Translations under genes and position numbers: made by a program
Assembly (NCBI RefSeq): GCF_018343535.1
Contig: NZ_JAGYPF010000002.1
Coordinates: forward strand, 336,103-400,102
Direction: 5' to 3'
Length of the DNA: 64,000 nt
Source of the DNA: Neobacillus rhizophilus
GTDB taxonomy: Bacteria > Bacillota > Bacilli > Bacillales > Cytobacillaceae
Shown here: positions 54,707-63,664 of the stretch, in pieces
Layout: the number at the start of each line of letters is the position of its first letter
Position numbering within the stretch: the first letter of the stretch is position 1
The notes under the pieces: model-generated
Seen by the model: only the letters and a program-made list of their open reading frames with translations
Told to the model about the DNA's origin: nothing
The model's database searches: none

Positions 54707-55708
54707 ATGAGCTATGTCACCATTGAAAATATTAGTAAGGCCTTTAAAGGACAAACCGTCCTGCATGATCTGAATCTATCATTTAAGCAAGGCGAATTTG
54801 TTACCCTGCTGGGACCAAGCGGTTGTGGAAAAAGTACCTTGCTGCGAATCCTTGCGGGATTAACCAGCCCAGAACAGGGCGTCATCAAGATTGATGGCTG
54901 TGATGTCACGAATGTCAAGGCAAAAGACCGGCAAATCGGGATGGTTTTTCAATCATACGCACTATTCCCGAATATGACAGTCTCTGAAAATATTGCTTTT
55001 GGCTTGAAAATGCAAAAGATTCCTAGCGAAACTATTAAACAAAAGGTCGCGCGGATGGTGGCTCTGGTAGGCTTGGCAGGGAAGGAAAATGCCTATCCAA
55101 GGGAATTGTCAGGAGGCCAGCAGCAGCGTGTCGCCTTGGCAAGATCCATTGTCACTGAGCCTAAGGTATTACTGCTCGATGAGCCCTTAAGTGCCCTGGA
55201 TGCACAGATCAGGAAAAATCTTCAGAAGCAGCTGCGCACCATCCAGCAGGAATTGAATATTACTACTGTCCTCGTGACTCATGACCAGGAGGAAGCCATG
55301 GCTGTGAGTGACCGGATTTATATTTTAAATGAAGGCAGGATTGCCCAATCCGGTACGCCTCATGAGATTTATACCAAGCCGGGCAGTGAATTTGTCGCAA
55401 GATTTATCGGCAATTATAATGTTCTCGAAGGCTCGGAGTTATCGATTGCCACCTCGGAAAGGGAATTTTCAAATCGACTTTACGCGATCAGACCAGAGGC
55501 ATTCAGTGCCCAGTACATGGAGGATAGCTATACGTTTTCCGGCCGAGTCAATAAGGTCATGATGCTCGGAAATATCACTCGTTATGAGTTCAGTTCAAAT
55601 GGAATCGTGGTGACAGCAGAACACCTGCATCAATCAGATGAAGATGTGCAGGAAGGAGCTCGGAAAACTCTTTATCTTCATAAAAAGGATGTGATTCCAC
55701 TGTCATGA
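54707..55708 (+). CDS. ABC transporter ATP-binding protein (PotA/PhnT-like)
   Basis: A 333-residue ATPase with the C-terminal TOBE extension. Walker A GPSGCGKS (about 38-45), Q-loop FQSYALFPNMTV, signature [15 protein letters not shown], Walker B LLLDEPLSALDAQIRK, switch His VTHDQEEAM. The last 100 residues (LYAIRPEAF, VMMLGNITRYEF) are the OB-fold regulatory domain. It overlaps the DeoR gene by 4 bp. Confidence 0.9.
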   Translation: MSYVTIENISKAFKGQTVLHDLNLSFKQGEFVTLLGPSGCGKSTLLRILAGLTSPEQGVIKIDGCDVTNVKAKDRQIGMVFQSYALFPNMTVSENIAFGLKMQKIPSETIKQKVARMVALVGLAGKENAYPRELSGGQQQRVALARSIVTEPKVLLLDEPLSALDAQIRKNLQKQLRTIQQELNITTVLVTHDQEEAMAVSDRIYILNEGRIAQSGTPHEIYTKPGSEFVARFIGNYNVLEGSELSIATSEREFSNRLYAIRPEAFSAQYMEDSYTFSGRVNKVMMLGNITRYEFSSNGIVVTAEHLHQSDEDVQEGARKTLYLHKKDVIPLS

Positions 55709-56502
55709 ATATACTGGTTACAGAACGTCATGAATACATTTTACAGCAACTCGAAAAACAGAAGAAAATATTGGTCACTTCTCTTGCTGGTGAGCTTGAG
55801 GTAACGCCTGAAACGATCAGGCGGGATTTGGACATCCTCGAAAAAGAAAAAAAATTGACGCGTGTCTACGGCGGGGCGATTAAGTATCAGCAAACGAAAA
55901 GCGAACCGCATTTTTCCCAAAAAATGAATGTCAGGATCTCTGATAAAAAAGCTATCGGGAGAAAAGCGGCTGAGTTTATCAAAGACGGAGATACCGTCAT
56001 GATTGATGTTGGAACGACGACCGTTCATCTCGCAAGTGCGATTTCGAGTGTTCAGGGAGTGACGATCGTGACTAATTCCCTCGCTTGTGCAGAAGAACTT
56101 AACTGCAGTTTGGAAAATAAAGAATTTGAAGGGAAAGTCATCGTACTTGGCGGCGTTACGATTCCTGAACAAAAATCGATTGTCGGTGCCATGACTTGCA
56201 AAACACTGGAATCCTTTCGTTTTGACAAAGTCTTCTTATCCTGTGGAGGCATTACCTTAACGGATATCAGTGATTATGATTTTGAGGAATGTTTAGTATC
56301 CACTGCGATGGTAGAAAGGGCAAACCAAGTGTTTCTGCTATCTGACTCCTCTAAGGTTAACCATGAATCGTTCTATAAAATTTGTCCGATAACGAAAATT
56401 GATCATGTGATTTGTGATCAAGACATGCCAAACTCATGGAAAGAAACGGGCATGGATACGATGCTTCAATGGATTACAGTCAAAGGCGGGCGACAAACAT
56501 GA
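55705..56502 (+). CDS. DeoR-family transcriptional regulator
   Basis: A 265-residue DeoR/GlpR-type repressor. The N-terminal HTH is RHEYILQQLEKQKKILVTSL and EVTPETIRRDLDILEKEKKL with RVYGGAI. The C-terminal sensor domain (DEORC, isomerase-like) includes IKDGDTVMIDVGTTTVHLAS and VTNSL. Members bind phosphorylated sugars or related compounds, which fits an operon handling a phosphate ester. It probably represses this operon. The C-rich AAACAAACAAAAAACAAAC tract before 51095 could be its target. Confidence 0.88.
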   Translation: MNILVTERHEYILQQLEKQKKILVTSLAGELEVTPETIRRDLDILEKEKKLTRVYGGAIKYQQTKSEPHFSQKMNVRISDKKAIGRKAAEFIKDGDTVMIDVGTTTVHLASAISSVQGVTIVTNSLACAEELNCSLENKEFEGKVIVLGGVTIPEQKSIVGAMTCKTLESFRFDKVFLSCGGITLTDISDYDFEECLVSTAMVERANQVFLLSDSSKVNHESFYKICPITKIDHVICDQDMPNSWKETGMDTMLQWITVKGGRQT

Positions 56503-57518
56503 AGGTTGATTATCATTTACATCTTGAAGAAGGCCCTTATTCACTAAGCTGGCTAGACCGTACCAATCAGGCGTTAAACCATTTCAGTCCCCTGGAAGAA
56601 AAGCCGCATACCAGGGGCTGGCTGAAAAAAAGCATGGAGCGGCTGGCAGCACGGCTGGAACGAGGCGCATACGATGCTTCCTGGCTAGATCTCTATTTGC
56701 TTGAAGCCAAGCGAAAAGGCCTGAAGGAGGTAGGCATAGTCGACCATCTATACCGTTTTAAGGAATCACGGGCTTATTTTGAAAAGAATCTTGACCTGAG
56801 TGATTCCGATGTCGGAACCAAACAGCAGGTTTGGCTGAACCAGGTCATGACGGAGTCAATGGGGGATTTTGTACGATCTATTCATGAAGCGAAGCCGCGC
56901 TGGGCGCAACAAGGCGTCACATTACGGTTGGGGCTGGAAGCAGACTACTTTTCCGGAAGCGAAGCGGAATTAAAGGGGCTCATTGAGAAATATGAGTGGG
57001 ATTTTGTGATTGGCTCTGTTCATTATATGTACGGTTGGGGATTTGACAATCCGGACACCCAAAATCGGTTTCATCATTATAATTTAGTCGATTTATATAA
57101 GGACTTTTTTGCTGAGGTCGAAAAGGCGATTCGCAGCAACATCTTTCAGTTTGTAGCTCATCTGGATAATCTAAAGGTATTTAATTACCGACCAGACGAA
57201 GCCTTTCTCGTCCCTCACTATGAAAGAATAGCGAAAGCTCTTGTCGAAACCGACACGGCAACCGAAATAAATGCCGGGCTTTATTACCGTTACCCTGTAA
57301 AAGAAATGTGTCCAAGCCCAGCGTTCCTGGACATCTTAATCAATGCGGGTGTGTGTTTTACCACTTCATCCGATTCTCATTTTCCTGATGATATTGGGTC
57401 TTTTATTGAACAGAATACACAAACCCTTTTGGAAAAAGGGGTAAAAGAAATTGCCACCTTTAAAGAGGGGCGGCGGGTGATGAGAGGGATTGGTGAAGGT
57501 GTTTGTACTACCCGGTGA
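56499..57518 (+). CDS. PHP-domain phosphoesterase (histidinol-phosphatase-like)
   Basis: A 339-residue PHP enzyme. Metal ligands are visible in DYHLHLEEG (H-x-H), VDHLYRF, GLEADY, GSVHYMYGWGFD, AHLDNLKVF and SSDSHFPDD. This is the complete tri-metal set of HisK-type histidinol phosphatases and related phosphodiesterases. An inserted segment (about 15-60) before VDHLYRF separates it from true histidinol phosphatase. ATG 56499 overlaps the DeoR stop (ATGA). As the last gene of the operon it probably removes phosphate from the product of the alkaline-phosphatase-like enzyme. Confidence 0.85.
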   Translation: MKVDYHLHLEEGPYSLSWLDRTNQALNHFSPLEEKPHTRGWLKKSMERLAARLERGAYDASWLDLYLLEAKRKGLKEVGIVDHLYRFKESRAYFEKNLDLSDSDVGTKQQVWLNQVMTESMGDFVRSIHEAKPRWAQQGVTLRLGLEADYFSGSEAELKGLIEKYEWDFVIGSVHYMYGWGFDNPDTQNRFHHYNLVDLYKDFFAEVEKAIRSNIFQFVAHLDNLKVFNYRPDEAFLVPHYERIAKALVETDTATEINAGLYYRYPVKEMCPSPAFLDILINAGVCFTTSSDSHFPDDIGSFIEQNTQTLLEKGVKEIATFKEGRRVMRGIGEGVCTTR

Positions 57519-57656
57519 GGTGTGGGGACTAAATCTAGCTTGGATTCTATTCGATAAAGCAGATAGAGGGTCGCAACGATAGGGAATCTACCTCATTGAT
57601 AAATGAGATGATTTGTTCCACGGCAAATTCTCTCCTTTCTACCTCATATTATAAAA

Positions 57657-57692
57657 AAGGCCGGTTTCGCTAAAGAATCCGGCCTTCTCCTT
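57657..57692. terminator. Rho-independent terminator
   Basis: AAGGCCGG-N14-CCGGCCTT followed by CTCCTT, about 140 bp behind the PHP gene. Confidence 0.8.
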
Positions 57693-57784
57693 AAACATTT
57701 TGATTTTGAATAGATTCCCCCTACAATTCGTTACCTAACGATTAAACAATTACATACTCAAATTAATAATGATGTTGTCTATTC

Positions 57785-58274
57785 TAGCAAAAGGAACCAC
57801 ATACCATTCATTTTCATGGGATCGACAACAGTTTCAAAGGTGATGGGACACCAGGAGTCAGCCAAAAGGAGGTAGAGGATGGTGAAACCTATACATATGA
57901 ATTTGTTGCGGGGCATTCTGGAACCTACTTCTACCATTGCCACGTTGAACCGGACCGATATTCCGCCGTTGAAAGTAAAGAAGGATGGAAAATACTTGAT
58001 TCGTTTAATTAATGCCGGTTCTGATGTTCATTCCATCCATACGCATGGACATCACTTTAAAGTGGTAGCAACTGATGGGCGAATCAATCCAAATCCGCAG
58101 GTAAAAGATACTATCAGTATAGCCCCAGGTGAACGTTATGACCTTGAGTTTGTGGCAGATAATCCTGGTGCATGGCCGCTTCACTGTCATATGGGACCTC
58201 ACGCGACACATGGCATGCATACGTTCATTGTATATCCTGGATTTGAAGAAAAAATCATGAACCACGAGAGTTAA
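57785..58274 (+). pseudogene. Multicopper oxidase with large internal deletion and frameshift
   Basis: Frame 2 encodes part of the first cupredoxin domain (DGTPGVSQKEVEDGETYTYE, GTYFYHCHVE, with the copper HCH motif). At about 57950 it switches to another frame with the second/last domain: LIRLINAGSDVHSIHTHGHH and PLHCHMGPHATHGMH, which carry the type 1/3 copper ligands. The N-terminus and the central part are missing; intact enzymes have about 450-550 residues. The 131-codon open frame from 57879 begins inside the wrong reading of domain one. A pseudogene. Confidence 0.78.
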
Positions 58275-58466
58275 GTGGGGGGTATTCCTTTTTGCGTACT
58301 AAATCAAGGGTATTCCAAATGGAGGAAGAGGAGGATAGTAGATATACAGACCTATTTATGCTTACAATAAAAGAAAGTGGTTGTAAAATTGAACTGGTTC
58401 GCAATTCATATTGTCCCACGTTAGTATTGCATTTAATAATTAACCCTAGAGATGAGGTATTTATAT

Positions 58467-59432
58467 ATGAAAGCACTTGTTTTTAAAACATTTGGTGGTC
58501 CGGAAGTCCTGGAATATGGCGAAGTAATGGATCCTGTCATTGGTCCGGATGAAATTCTTGTAAGAATGAAAGCAATTGGCCTAAACTTTGCAGACATTTA
58601 TAGAAGGAAAGGAAATTATCATCTTGCCGGGGAGCCTCCATATATTTTAGGTTATGAAGGTGCCGGAATTGTAGAAAAAGTAGGAGCAGAAGTGCAAGGC
58701 ATAAGCACAGGAGACCGTATTGCATTTGCTGATGTTCCATTTGCCAATGCAGAGCTAGTAGCTGTTCCATATGAAAAATTGATCCCTCTGCCAGAATCAA
58801 TTTCATTTAAGGAGGCTGCTTCTATACTCCTTCAAGGGCTAACTGCACATTATCTTACAAGGGACAGCTATGCTGTAAAAAATAATGATGTTGTCTTAGT
58901 ACACGCAGCAGCCGGAGGTGTAGGGCAGCTTCTTGTTCAAATTATAAAGCTCCTTGGTGGTAAGGTAATAGGCTTAACATCTTCGAAGGAAAAAGTTGAA
59001 GCTGCAAAAAAAGTGGGAGCGGATTTGGTTCTCCAGTACAGGGATGACTGGAAGCAGAAAGTTCTGGAAGAAACGAACGGCAAAGGGGTGGATGTTGTTT
59101 ATGAATCAATAGGCTCTACACTCATGGACAGTTTTGCTGTTACGCGCATCGGTGGTACAGTTGTATTTTATGGGATGGCAGGGGGAGATCCGGCTCCAGT
59201 TGATCCCCGCTTGTTGATGGATACCTCAAAAACTCTAACAGGGGGAGATCTTTGGAATGTTCTCACTTCTAGGGAAGAAAGAGTGACACGATCAAAAGAG
59301 CTGTTTAGATGGATAGAAGAAGGAAAAGTAAAAGTATCGGAGCCGACAACTTTTGCGTTAAGAGATGGACAAGAAGCTCACCGATTTCTAGAGAGCCGAA
59401 AAAGTACGGGTAAAATCTTATTACTACCATAA
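58467..59432 (+). CDS. Quinone oxidoreductase / zinc-free MDR-family reductase
   Basis: A 321-residue NADPH-dependent medium-chain reductase of the QOR (zeta-crystallin) type. Landmarks are GPEVLEYGEVMDPVIGPDEI, GLNFADIYRRKGNY, GYEGAGIVEKVG, and the NADPH fold VLVHAAAGGVGQLLVQIIKL. The catalytic zinc Cys residues of true alcohol dehydrogenases are absent. It reduces quinones or enones with NADPH. ATG 58467 is preferred (GATGAGG upstream) over the in-frame 58452. A terminator follows. Confidence 0.88.
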   Translation: MKALVFKTFGGPEVLEYGEVMDPVIGPDEILVRMKAIGLNFADIYRRKGNYHLAGEPPYILGYEGAGIVEKVGAEVQGISTGDRIAFADVPFANAELVAVPYEKLIPLPESISFKEAASILLQGLTAHYLTRDSYAVKNNDVVLVHAAAGGVGQLLVQIIKLLGGKVIGLTSSKEKVEAAKKVGADLVLQYRDDWKQKVLEETNGKGVDVVYESIGSTLMDSFAVTRIGGTVVFYGMAGGDPAPVDPRLLMDTSKTLTGGDLWNVLTSREERVTRSKELFRWIEEGKVKVSEPTTFALRDGQEAHRFLESRKSTGKILLLP

Positions 59433-59492
59433 TGGGTAACGTCAGAAGACCAAACAACAAGGAATTTCCAACCGTTTTGCCATAAACAAATA

Positions 59493-59532
59493 GAGGGTGC
59501 TCCTAAAAGTTTTACTTTTGGGACACTCTCTT
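59493..59532. terminator. Rho-independent terminator (bidirectional)
   Basis: GAGGGTGCTCCTAAAAGT pairs with ACTTTTGGGACACTCTC (a few mismatches, 2-base loop). It separates the convergent quinone reductase and MscS genes. Confidence 0.7.
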
Positions 59533-59584
59533 CAGCTTGTTAAAACGTGATAAAGATCATGAATCCAGTGTAAATTTAGGTACT

Positions 59585-60679
59585 TTACTTTAAAAACTCC
59601 CATCTAACTTTACCATTGACATCAGATTTTGAATCTACATATAACTTTCTATTAGGTATGGCAAGGGAAACCCCTTCATTAGTAAGGATATCCATTATAT
59701 TGTAGTTGATTTCTTCTTTTATTTTTAAGAATTCTAACCAAGCTGTTGTTTCTGTGAAAAAATAAATGTAAATATCTAACCCATCTACTCCATATTTATC
59801 AAACTTAGTAACGATTGTGTCTTGGTGGATTCCAGAGTGAGTTTTTAGCATATCCTCGATCTTTTTAATTACACCTTCTAACTTTTCTTTGGGTGTTTCA
59901 TACGTTACACTTATAGTGGACACAAACCGCCTTTTTCCCATTTTACTCCAGTTCGTTATTGCTTCGTTTGCTAATTTTGCATTTGGTACTGTGACGAGTG
60001 CTTGTGCAAATGTTCGGATCCTTGTACTTCTAAAAGTAATCGTCTCAACTGTACCTTCTACGGTAGGTGTCAAAATCCAATCTCCAATGGTAAAGGGTTT
60101 TTCTGTAATGATGATGACTCCTCCAAATAAATTACCTACTGCATCCTTAGCTGCTAGGGCAATGGCAAGTCCGCCTAATCCTAACCCACCCACCAAACCA
60201 ACAACATTATAATTAAATTGTTCTGCAATCCCACTAAAGGTGACAACTACGATGATAAATCGCAAAACTTTAGACAAGAAAGGAATCAGTATTTCATCAA
60301 TTTCAAAATTGAATCTTTTGTTAAGCTTTGTAAAAAGAAACTTAGATGAAGATGATAAGTTAAACAATCCCCAACCTACAAGAAAGATAATCGCGGATTT
60401 TACTAATTTCACAAATAAAACATTTGAATGATTGAAATAAGGGAAATACCAAGCGGATATATAAATTCCTAATAGAATAAACAGCCACTGAATTGGCTTT
60501 TCGAATGATGAAAACATGTGAGAGAAAAAAGGATGATTTTCTTTTCGAAGCCATTTTAGTATAAGAGCAATGACATACTTGGCAAATAACTTCCGAAAAA
60601 GTAAGAACAGCACAAAGATCCCTACTGAAATTCCAACATCGTTCATGAATTCGTATGAAAAGAATAACTTCCATGACAT
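59585..60679 (-). CDS. Mechanosensitive ion channel, MscS family
   Basis: A 364-residue membrane protein. Four or five hydrophobic segments occupy residues 10-190. The pore helix is VGGLGLGGLAIALAAKDAVG and the beta domain carries PFTIGDWILTPTVEGTVETI with FRSTRIRTFAQALVTVPNAK. These are the strongest MscS-family signatures. It opens under membrane tension and releases solutes after osmotic downshock. ATG 60679 follows AGGAGAG. Confidence 0.9.
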   Translation of the reverse strand: MSWKLFFSYEFMNDVGISVGIFVLFLLFRKLFAKYVIALILKWLRKENHPFFSHMFSSFEKPIQWLFILLGIYISAWYFPYFNHSNVLFVKLVKSAIIFLVGWGLFNLSSSSKFLFTKLNKRFNFEIDEILIPFLSKVLRFIIVVVTFSGIAEQFNYNVVGLVGGLGLGGLAIALAAKDAVGNLFGGVIIITEKPFTIGDWILTPTVEGTVETITFRSTRIRTFAQALVTVPNAKLANEAITNWSKMGKRRFVSTISVTYETPKEKLEGVIKKIEDMLKTHSGIHQDTIVTKFDKYGVDGLDIYIYFFTETTAWLEFLKIKEEINYNIMDILTNEGVSLAIPNRKLYVDSKSDVNGKVRWEFLK

Positions 60680-60791
60680 AACGATTCTCTCCTAATAATT
60701 CGCAACTTAAATTTGCAATTGAACATATACTATTTTATAAAAGTTATACAGCCTATTATGGACTACTTTTAGTATTCGCGATTCTGACCGG

Positions 60792-60825
60792 GTGATGCAT
60801 GGGACGGTTCTCGTGCTTCATTTTT
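60792..60825. repeat. REP palindrome, GGGGACGGTTCT family
   Basis: GTGATGCATGGGACGGTTCT followed by CGTGCTTCATTTTT, one G shorter than the consensus; upstream of the GNAT remnant. Confidence 0.7.
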
Positions 60826-60876
60826 AACATTGGCTAAGGATTCCTTAATTAATAGTGTTAAACAAAGGAGAGGACT

Positions 60877-61342
60877 ATGGAAATTACGATTAGAAAAGTA
60901 GATAAGGAAGATGTTTGGGAATTAAGGCATAAAGTGATGTGGCTAGATAAGCCCTTTGACTATATAAAATTAGAAGATGATGATGTAGGGATTCATTATG
61001 GTCTTTTTAAAGGATTGATTTTGATTTCTGTCATCTCACTTTTTATAAACAATGGAGAATGTCAGTTCCGCAAATTTGCCACTCTTCAGCAAGAACAAGG
61101 TAAGGGGTACGGAAGTACATTGTTAGACTATTATAAAGGAAGCACAGAAAAATGGCGTGAAGAAAATTTGGTGTAATGCCAGAAAAAATAAGGTGAATTT
61201 TTATAAAAAGTTTGGTTTACAAGAAACCAACACTAGCTTTATAAAAGAGGGGAAATCCTACGTTATAATGGAGAAATATTTTTCCAAATCAAATAGCAAA
61301 TCACATAACCTTCACAGTATATTTCACATTCAAAAAGGCTAA
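60877..61342 (+). pseudogene. GNAT-family acetyltransferase, frameshifted
   Basis: The first frame (MEITIRKVDKEDVWELRHKV ..., FATLQQEQGKGYGSTLLDYY) contains the acetyl-CoA binding Q/R-x-x-G-x-G/A motif (QEQGKGYGS) and ends at 61176. The remaining part, CNARKNKVNFYKKFGLQETN with YVIMEKYF, is in the +1 frame from about 61160. Joined they give one complete N-acetyltransferase of about 150 residues. One base change separates them, so this is a young pseudogene or a sequencing slip. Confidence 0.75.
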
Positions 61343-61372
61343 GAGATGCAAATATCTCAAAGCCTTTTTTGA
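61332..61372. terminator. Rho-independent terminator
   Basis: AAAAAGGCT-AAGAGAT-GCAA-ATATCTC-AAAGCCTTTTTT with an outer and an inner stem and a T-run. Confidence 0.8.
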
Positions 61373-61436
61373 ATTTTTTTTCACTAAAGCATCCGTAAGT
61401 TGTACAAGTTCATTAAACGATAAAGCGAGTTTGATA

Positions 61437-61625
61437 AATAAGCGGAGAAATTTCTCTTAATTAGGAAATAGCTCTGAAAATAGCTTAAATAGACGGAAAG
61501 ATTCCGACTATTGACTCGAAAAACGTGAAAATGATTAATTTTGCTTTGCTTAATCGGAAAATCTCCGCTTATATGCCCCGAATCGAGATATATCTGCAGT
61601 CTAACCGAAAAATCTCCGCTTATTT
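61437..61625. repeat. Four ATAAGCGGAGATTTTCCGATTA-type repeats in mixed orientation
   Basis: Units lie at about 61437, 61485, 61549 (inverted) and 61600 (inverted). The unit is partly palindromic (CGGA-GATTT-TCCG). It resembles the units at 29852-30041 and shares ATAAGCGG with the 52-bp array. Confidence 0.6.
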
Positions 61626-61835
61626 TACATAATAAATCACCAATCATTCACACACCCTTCAATAATTATTTCATACCCTGTGATTTACTATGTAAATTAA
61701 GACAAAATACACAATTAAAATTTGAAAAGTAAAGAACGCACTGTGAATTATATCGTGAATTCAAGTGCGTTCTCATAAGTGTTTTTCAATGTTTGCACCT
61801 CTAAAGTAAACCCGTTACGGTTATCTGTCTTCTTT

Positions 61836-62033
61836 TTAATTAACAGGTGAGTTTGTATTCTTACTTTGCTTAATGAAATCAGAAATACCCGTTCCTAAGT
61901 AAAAAAGAAAGAAATAGCCGAAAATAATGAGAGTAGGAATGGCGTTAGGGAGTATTTGTATAAGGATCATACCGATAACAAGAAAAATCAATGAAACAAT
62001 AAAATGAAATTTATGTTTCGGCATTTTTTTCAT
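61836..62033 (-). CDS. Small membrane protein
   Basis: A 65-residue protein with a basic N-terminus (KKMPKHKFHF) and two hydrophobic segments (IVSLIFLVIGMILIQIL and LIIFGYFFLFYLG). ATG 62033 follows AGAGGTGATTTT. No function is known to me. Confidence 0.68.
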   Translation of the reverse strand: MKKMPKHKFHFIVSLIFLVIGMILIQILPNAIPTLIIFGYFFLFYLGTGISDFIKQSKNTNSPVN

Positions 62034-62155
62034 AAAATCACCTCTAACTTATTTTACCATTATTTTCGAGACAGGTGTTCATGGAGGTGGTTGGGAAGAG
62101 AGGAGCTTAAACGATCGGGGGCAAGAATTAAACAAGACAATCATTAACTTAAATA

Positions 62156-63415
62156 TTATACCTTCCTTATGGTGAAAAACTTTCTTATAAGCCAAGGTCC
62201 TGGTGTAAATCCCAGTGTTAATTGCCATGCGCCTATCCCTTGTAAACCATAGTCTCGAACTAACATCATTTTAGCTGCCATACTTCTTACGTCTTCAAAC
62301 CAAACTTCATGTGTGACTCCCCCTTGATCTCTATAGCGAAAAGAAGGAGACTCCCATTCAGTTGAATACTGTATCGGTGATTGGAACCTCATGGCCGTTT
62401 CCACAGCATCTTGATTTGAAATGGCTGGAGCAACACTTCCAGGACGGTACGGAATAACCCAATCATACCCGTATAAAGGAACGCCAATAATAATTTTCCT
62501 GCGGGGAACATTACTTATAGCAAATTCAATTGTTCTTCGTACATCTGGAATAGAAGCTACAGGTCCTGGTTCACTTCCTGCATGGTGAAAATCATATGCC
62601 ATGATAAACATAAAGTCCACTACTGATCCTATTCCTCCGAAATCATACCCCTTTAGCCAAGGAATTTCTTCACTTGTCTTTGCAGGAACAGCAACGGTTA
62701 GAGTGCGTCCTAATGGCTTTAAACGATCCCGTAATTCACTTAAAAAGCCTGTATACAGATCTCTATCCACAGCCAAAACGCGTTCAAAGTCAATATTAAC
62801 CCCGCCATACCCCCTATTCGTTACTAAATTAGTTATATTATTAACTAAATTCGTCCTTGCGGTAGGATTATTTATTGCTTGATGAACCAGTTCGGGACTA
62901 AAACCCCCGGGTGTCAAATTGGTAATCGTTGCAATGGGTCTTACCCTTAAACTCCAAAGTGTTTGAATTGCAGTCAAGTCATCTAGGGTGTTAGCAATAT
63001 CCCCGTTACCAGCAATGTGGTATTCAAAAATCGAAATAGCTGTACTATAAGGGGCAAAATCCCTGATTAAATTCCGATCCAATTCCGGGGATCTAACAGC
63101 ATAATAACCGATTATAGATGCCAAGTAATTCGTTCTGGGAATCGTTAATTTCATCCCTGGTTGTAATAAATTGGGGGTTATTGAGGGATTGGCTGCTCTT
63201 AATTGCTCTAAGGTAACAAATGCTTTTCCTGCAATACTAGTTAGTGAGTCGCCCGGCTGAACAGTATATATATAAAGCGGTATAAGAAGTGCTTGGCCTT
63301 GAACGATATTCGTTTCCCCTAAACCGTTGGTACTACGGATCTGATCAACAGAAGCATCGTACCTTATGCTTATTGAGAATAAAGAATCACCCGGCTGAAC
63401 GATGTGAAGAAACAT
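62156..63415 (-). CDS. LysM-GH18 glycosidase, YaaH/SleL-like spore cortex enzyme
   Basis: A 419-residue protein. Two LysM repeats are visible: HIVQPGDSLFSISIRYDAS and YTVQPGDSLTSIAGKAFVT (residues 3-95). The GH18 barrel begins at IIGYYAVRSPELDRNL, with the catalytic region YGGVNIDFERV (the acid Glu in DFE) and FMFIMAYDFHHAG. The end is IGAWQLTLGFTPGPWLI. This is the layout of YaaH/SleL, the N-acetylglucosaminidases that process cortex fragments during spore germination. ATG 63415 is chosen for GGAGGG; a TTG six bases upstream is in frame. There is no signal peptide, as usual for this group. Confidence 0.9.
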   Translation of the reverse strand: MFLHIVQPGDSLFSISIRYDASVDQIRSTNGLGETNIVQGQALLIPLYIYTVQPGDSLTSIAGKAFVTLEQLRAANPSITPNLLQPGMKLTIPRTNYLASIIGYYAVRSPELDRNLIRDFAPYSTAISIFEYHIAGNGDIANTLDDLTAIQTLWSLRVRPIATITNLTPGGFSPELVHQAINNPTARTNLVNNITNLVTNRGYGGVNIDFERVLAVDRDLYTGFLSELRDRLKPLGRTLTVAVPAKTSEEIPWLKGYDFGGIGSVVDFMFIMAYDFHHAGSEPGPVASIPDVRRTIEFAISNVPRRKIIIGVPLYGYDWVIPYRPGSVAPAISNQDAVETAMRFQSPIQYSTEWESPSFRYRDQGGVTHEVWFEDVRSMAAKMMLVRDYGLQGIGAWQLTLGFTPGPWLIRKFFTIRKV

Positions 63416-63637
63416 GGTCAACCCTCCAATACACCATTTATGATTAGACTCAAAAGAATTTCAAATTTGGGATACTATGTAAATAATATTACCTATCCAG
63501 CCTATATATGCTTTTACCAAGTCAATATTGTTAGGGATTGGGTACTATACCCAAAGTGCTTAAGTGGCGGTCGTTTTTTTTAGTTGTTTTAAGGGAGATT
63601 TGTGAGTAACACTATCCTTTTGATGAAAACTAAAAAT

Positions 63638-63664
63638 CCCCAAAGTATCTCTTTACTTTGGGGG
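63638..63664 (-). terminator. Terminator overlapping the VanW stop codon
   Basis: CCCCAAAGTA-AAGAGA-TACTTTGGGG followed by ATTTTT on the minus strand; the stop codon of the VanW-family gene lies in the left arm. Confidence 0.85.

Noticed and set aside
58292..58486. 64-codon frame between the multicopper oxidase remnant and quinone reductase
   Set aside because: It overlaps the start of the reductase gene and has no ribosome site or recognisable family.
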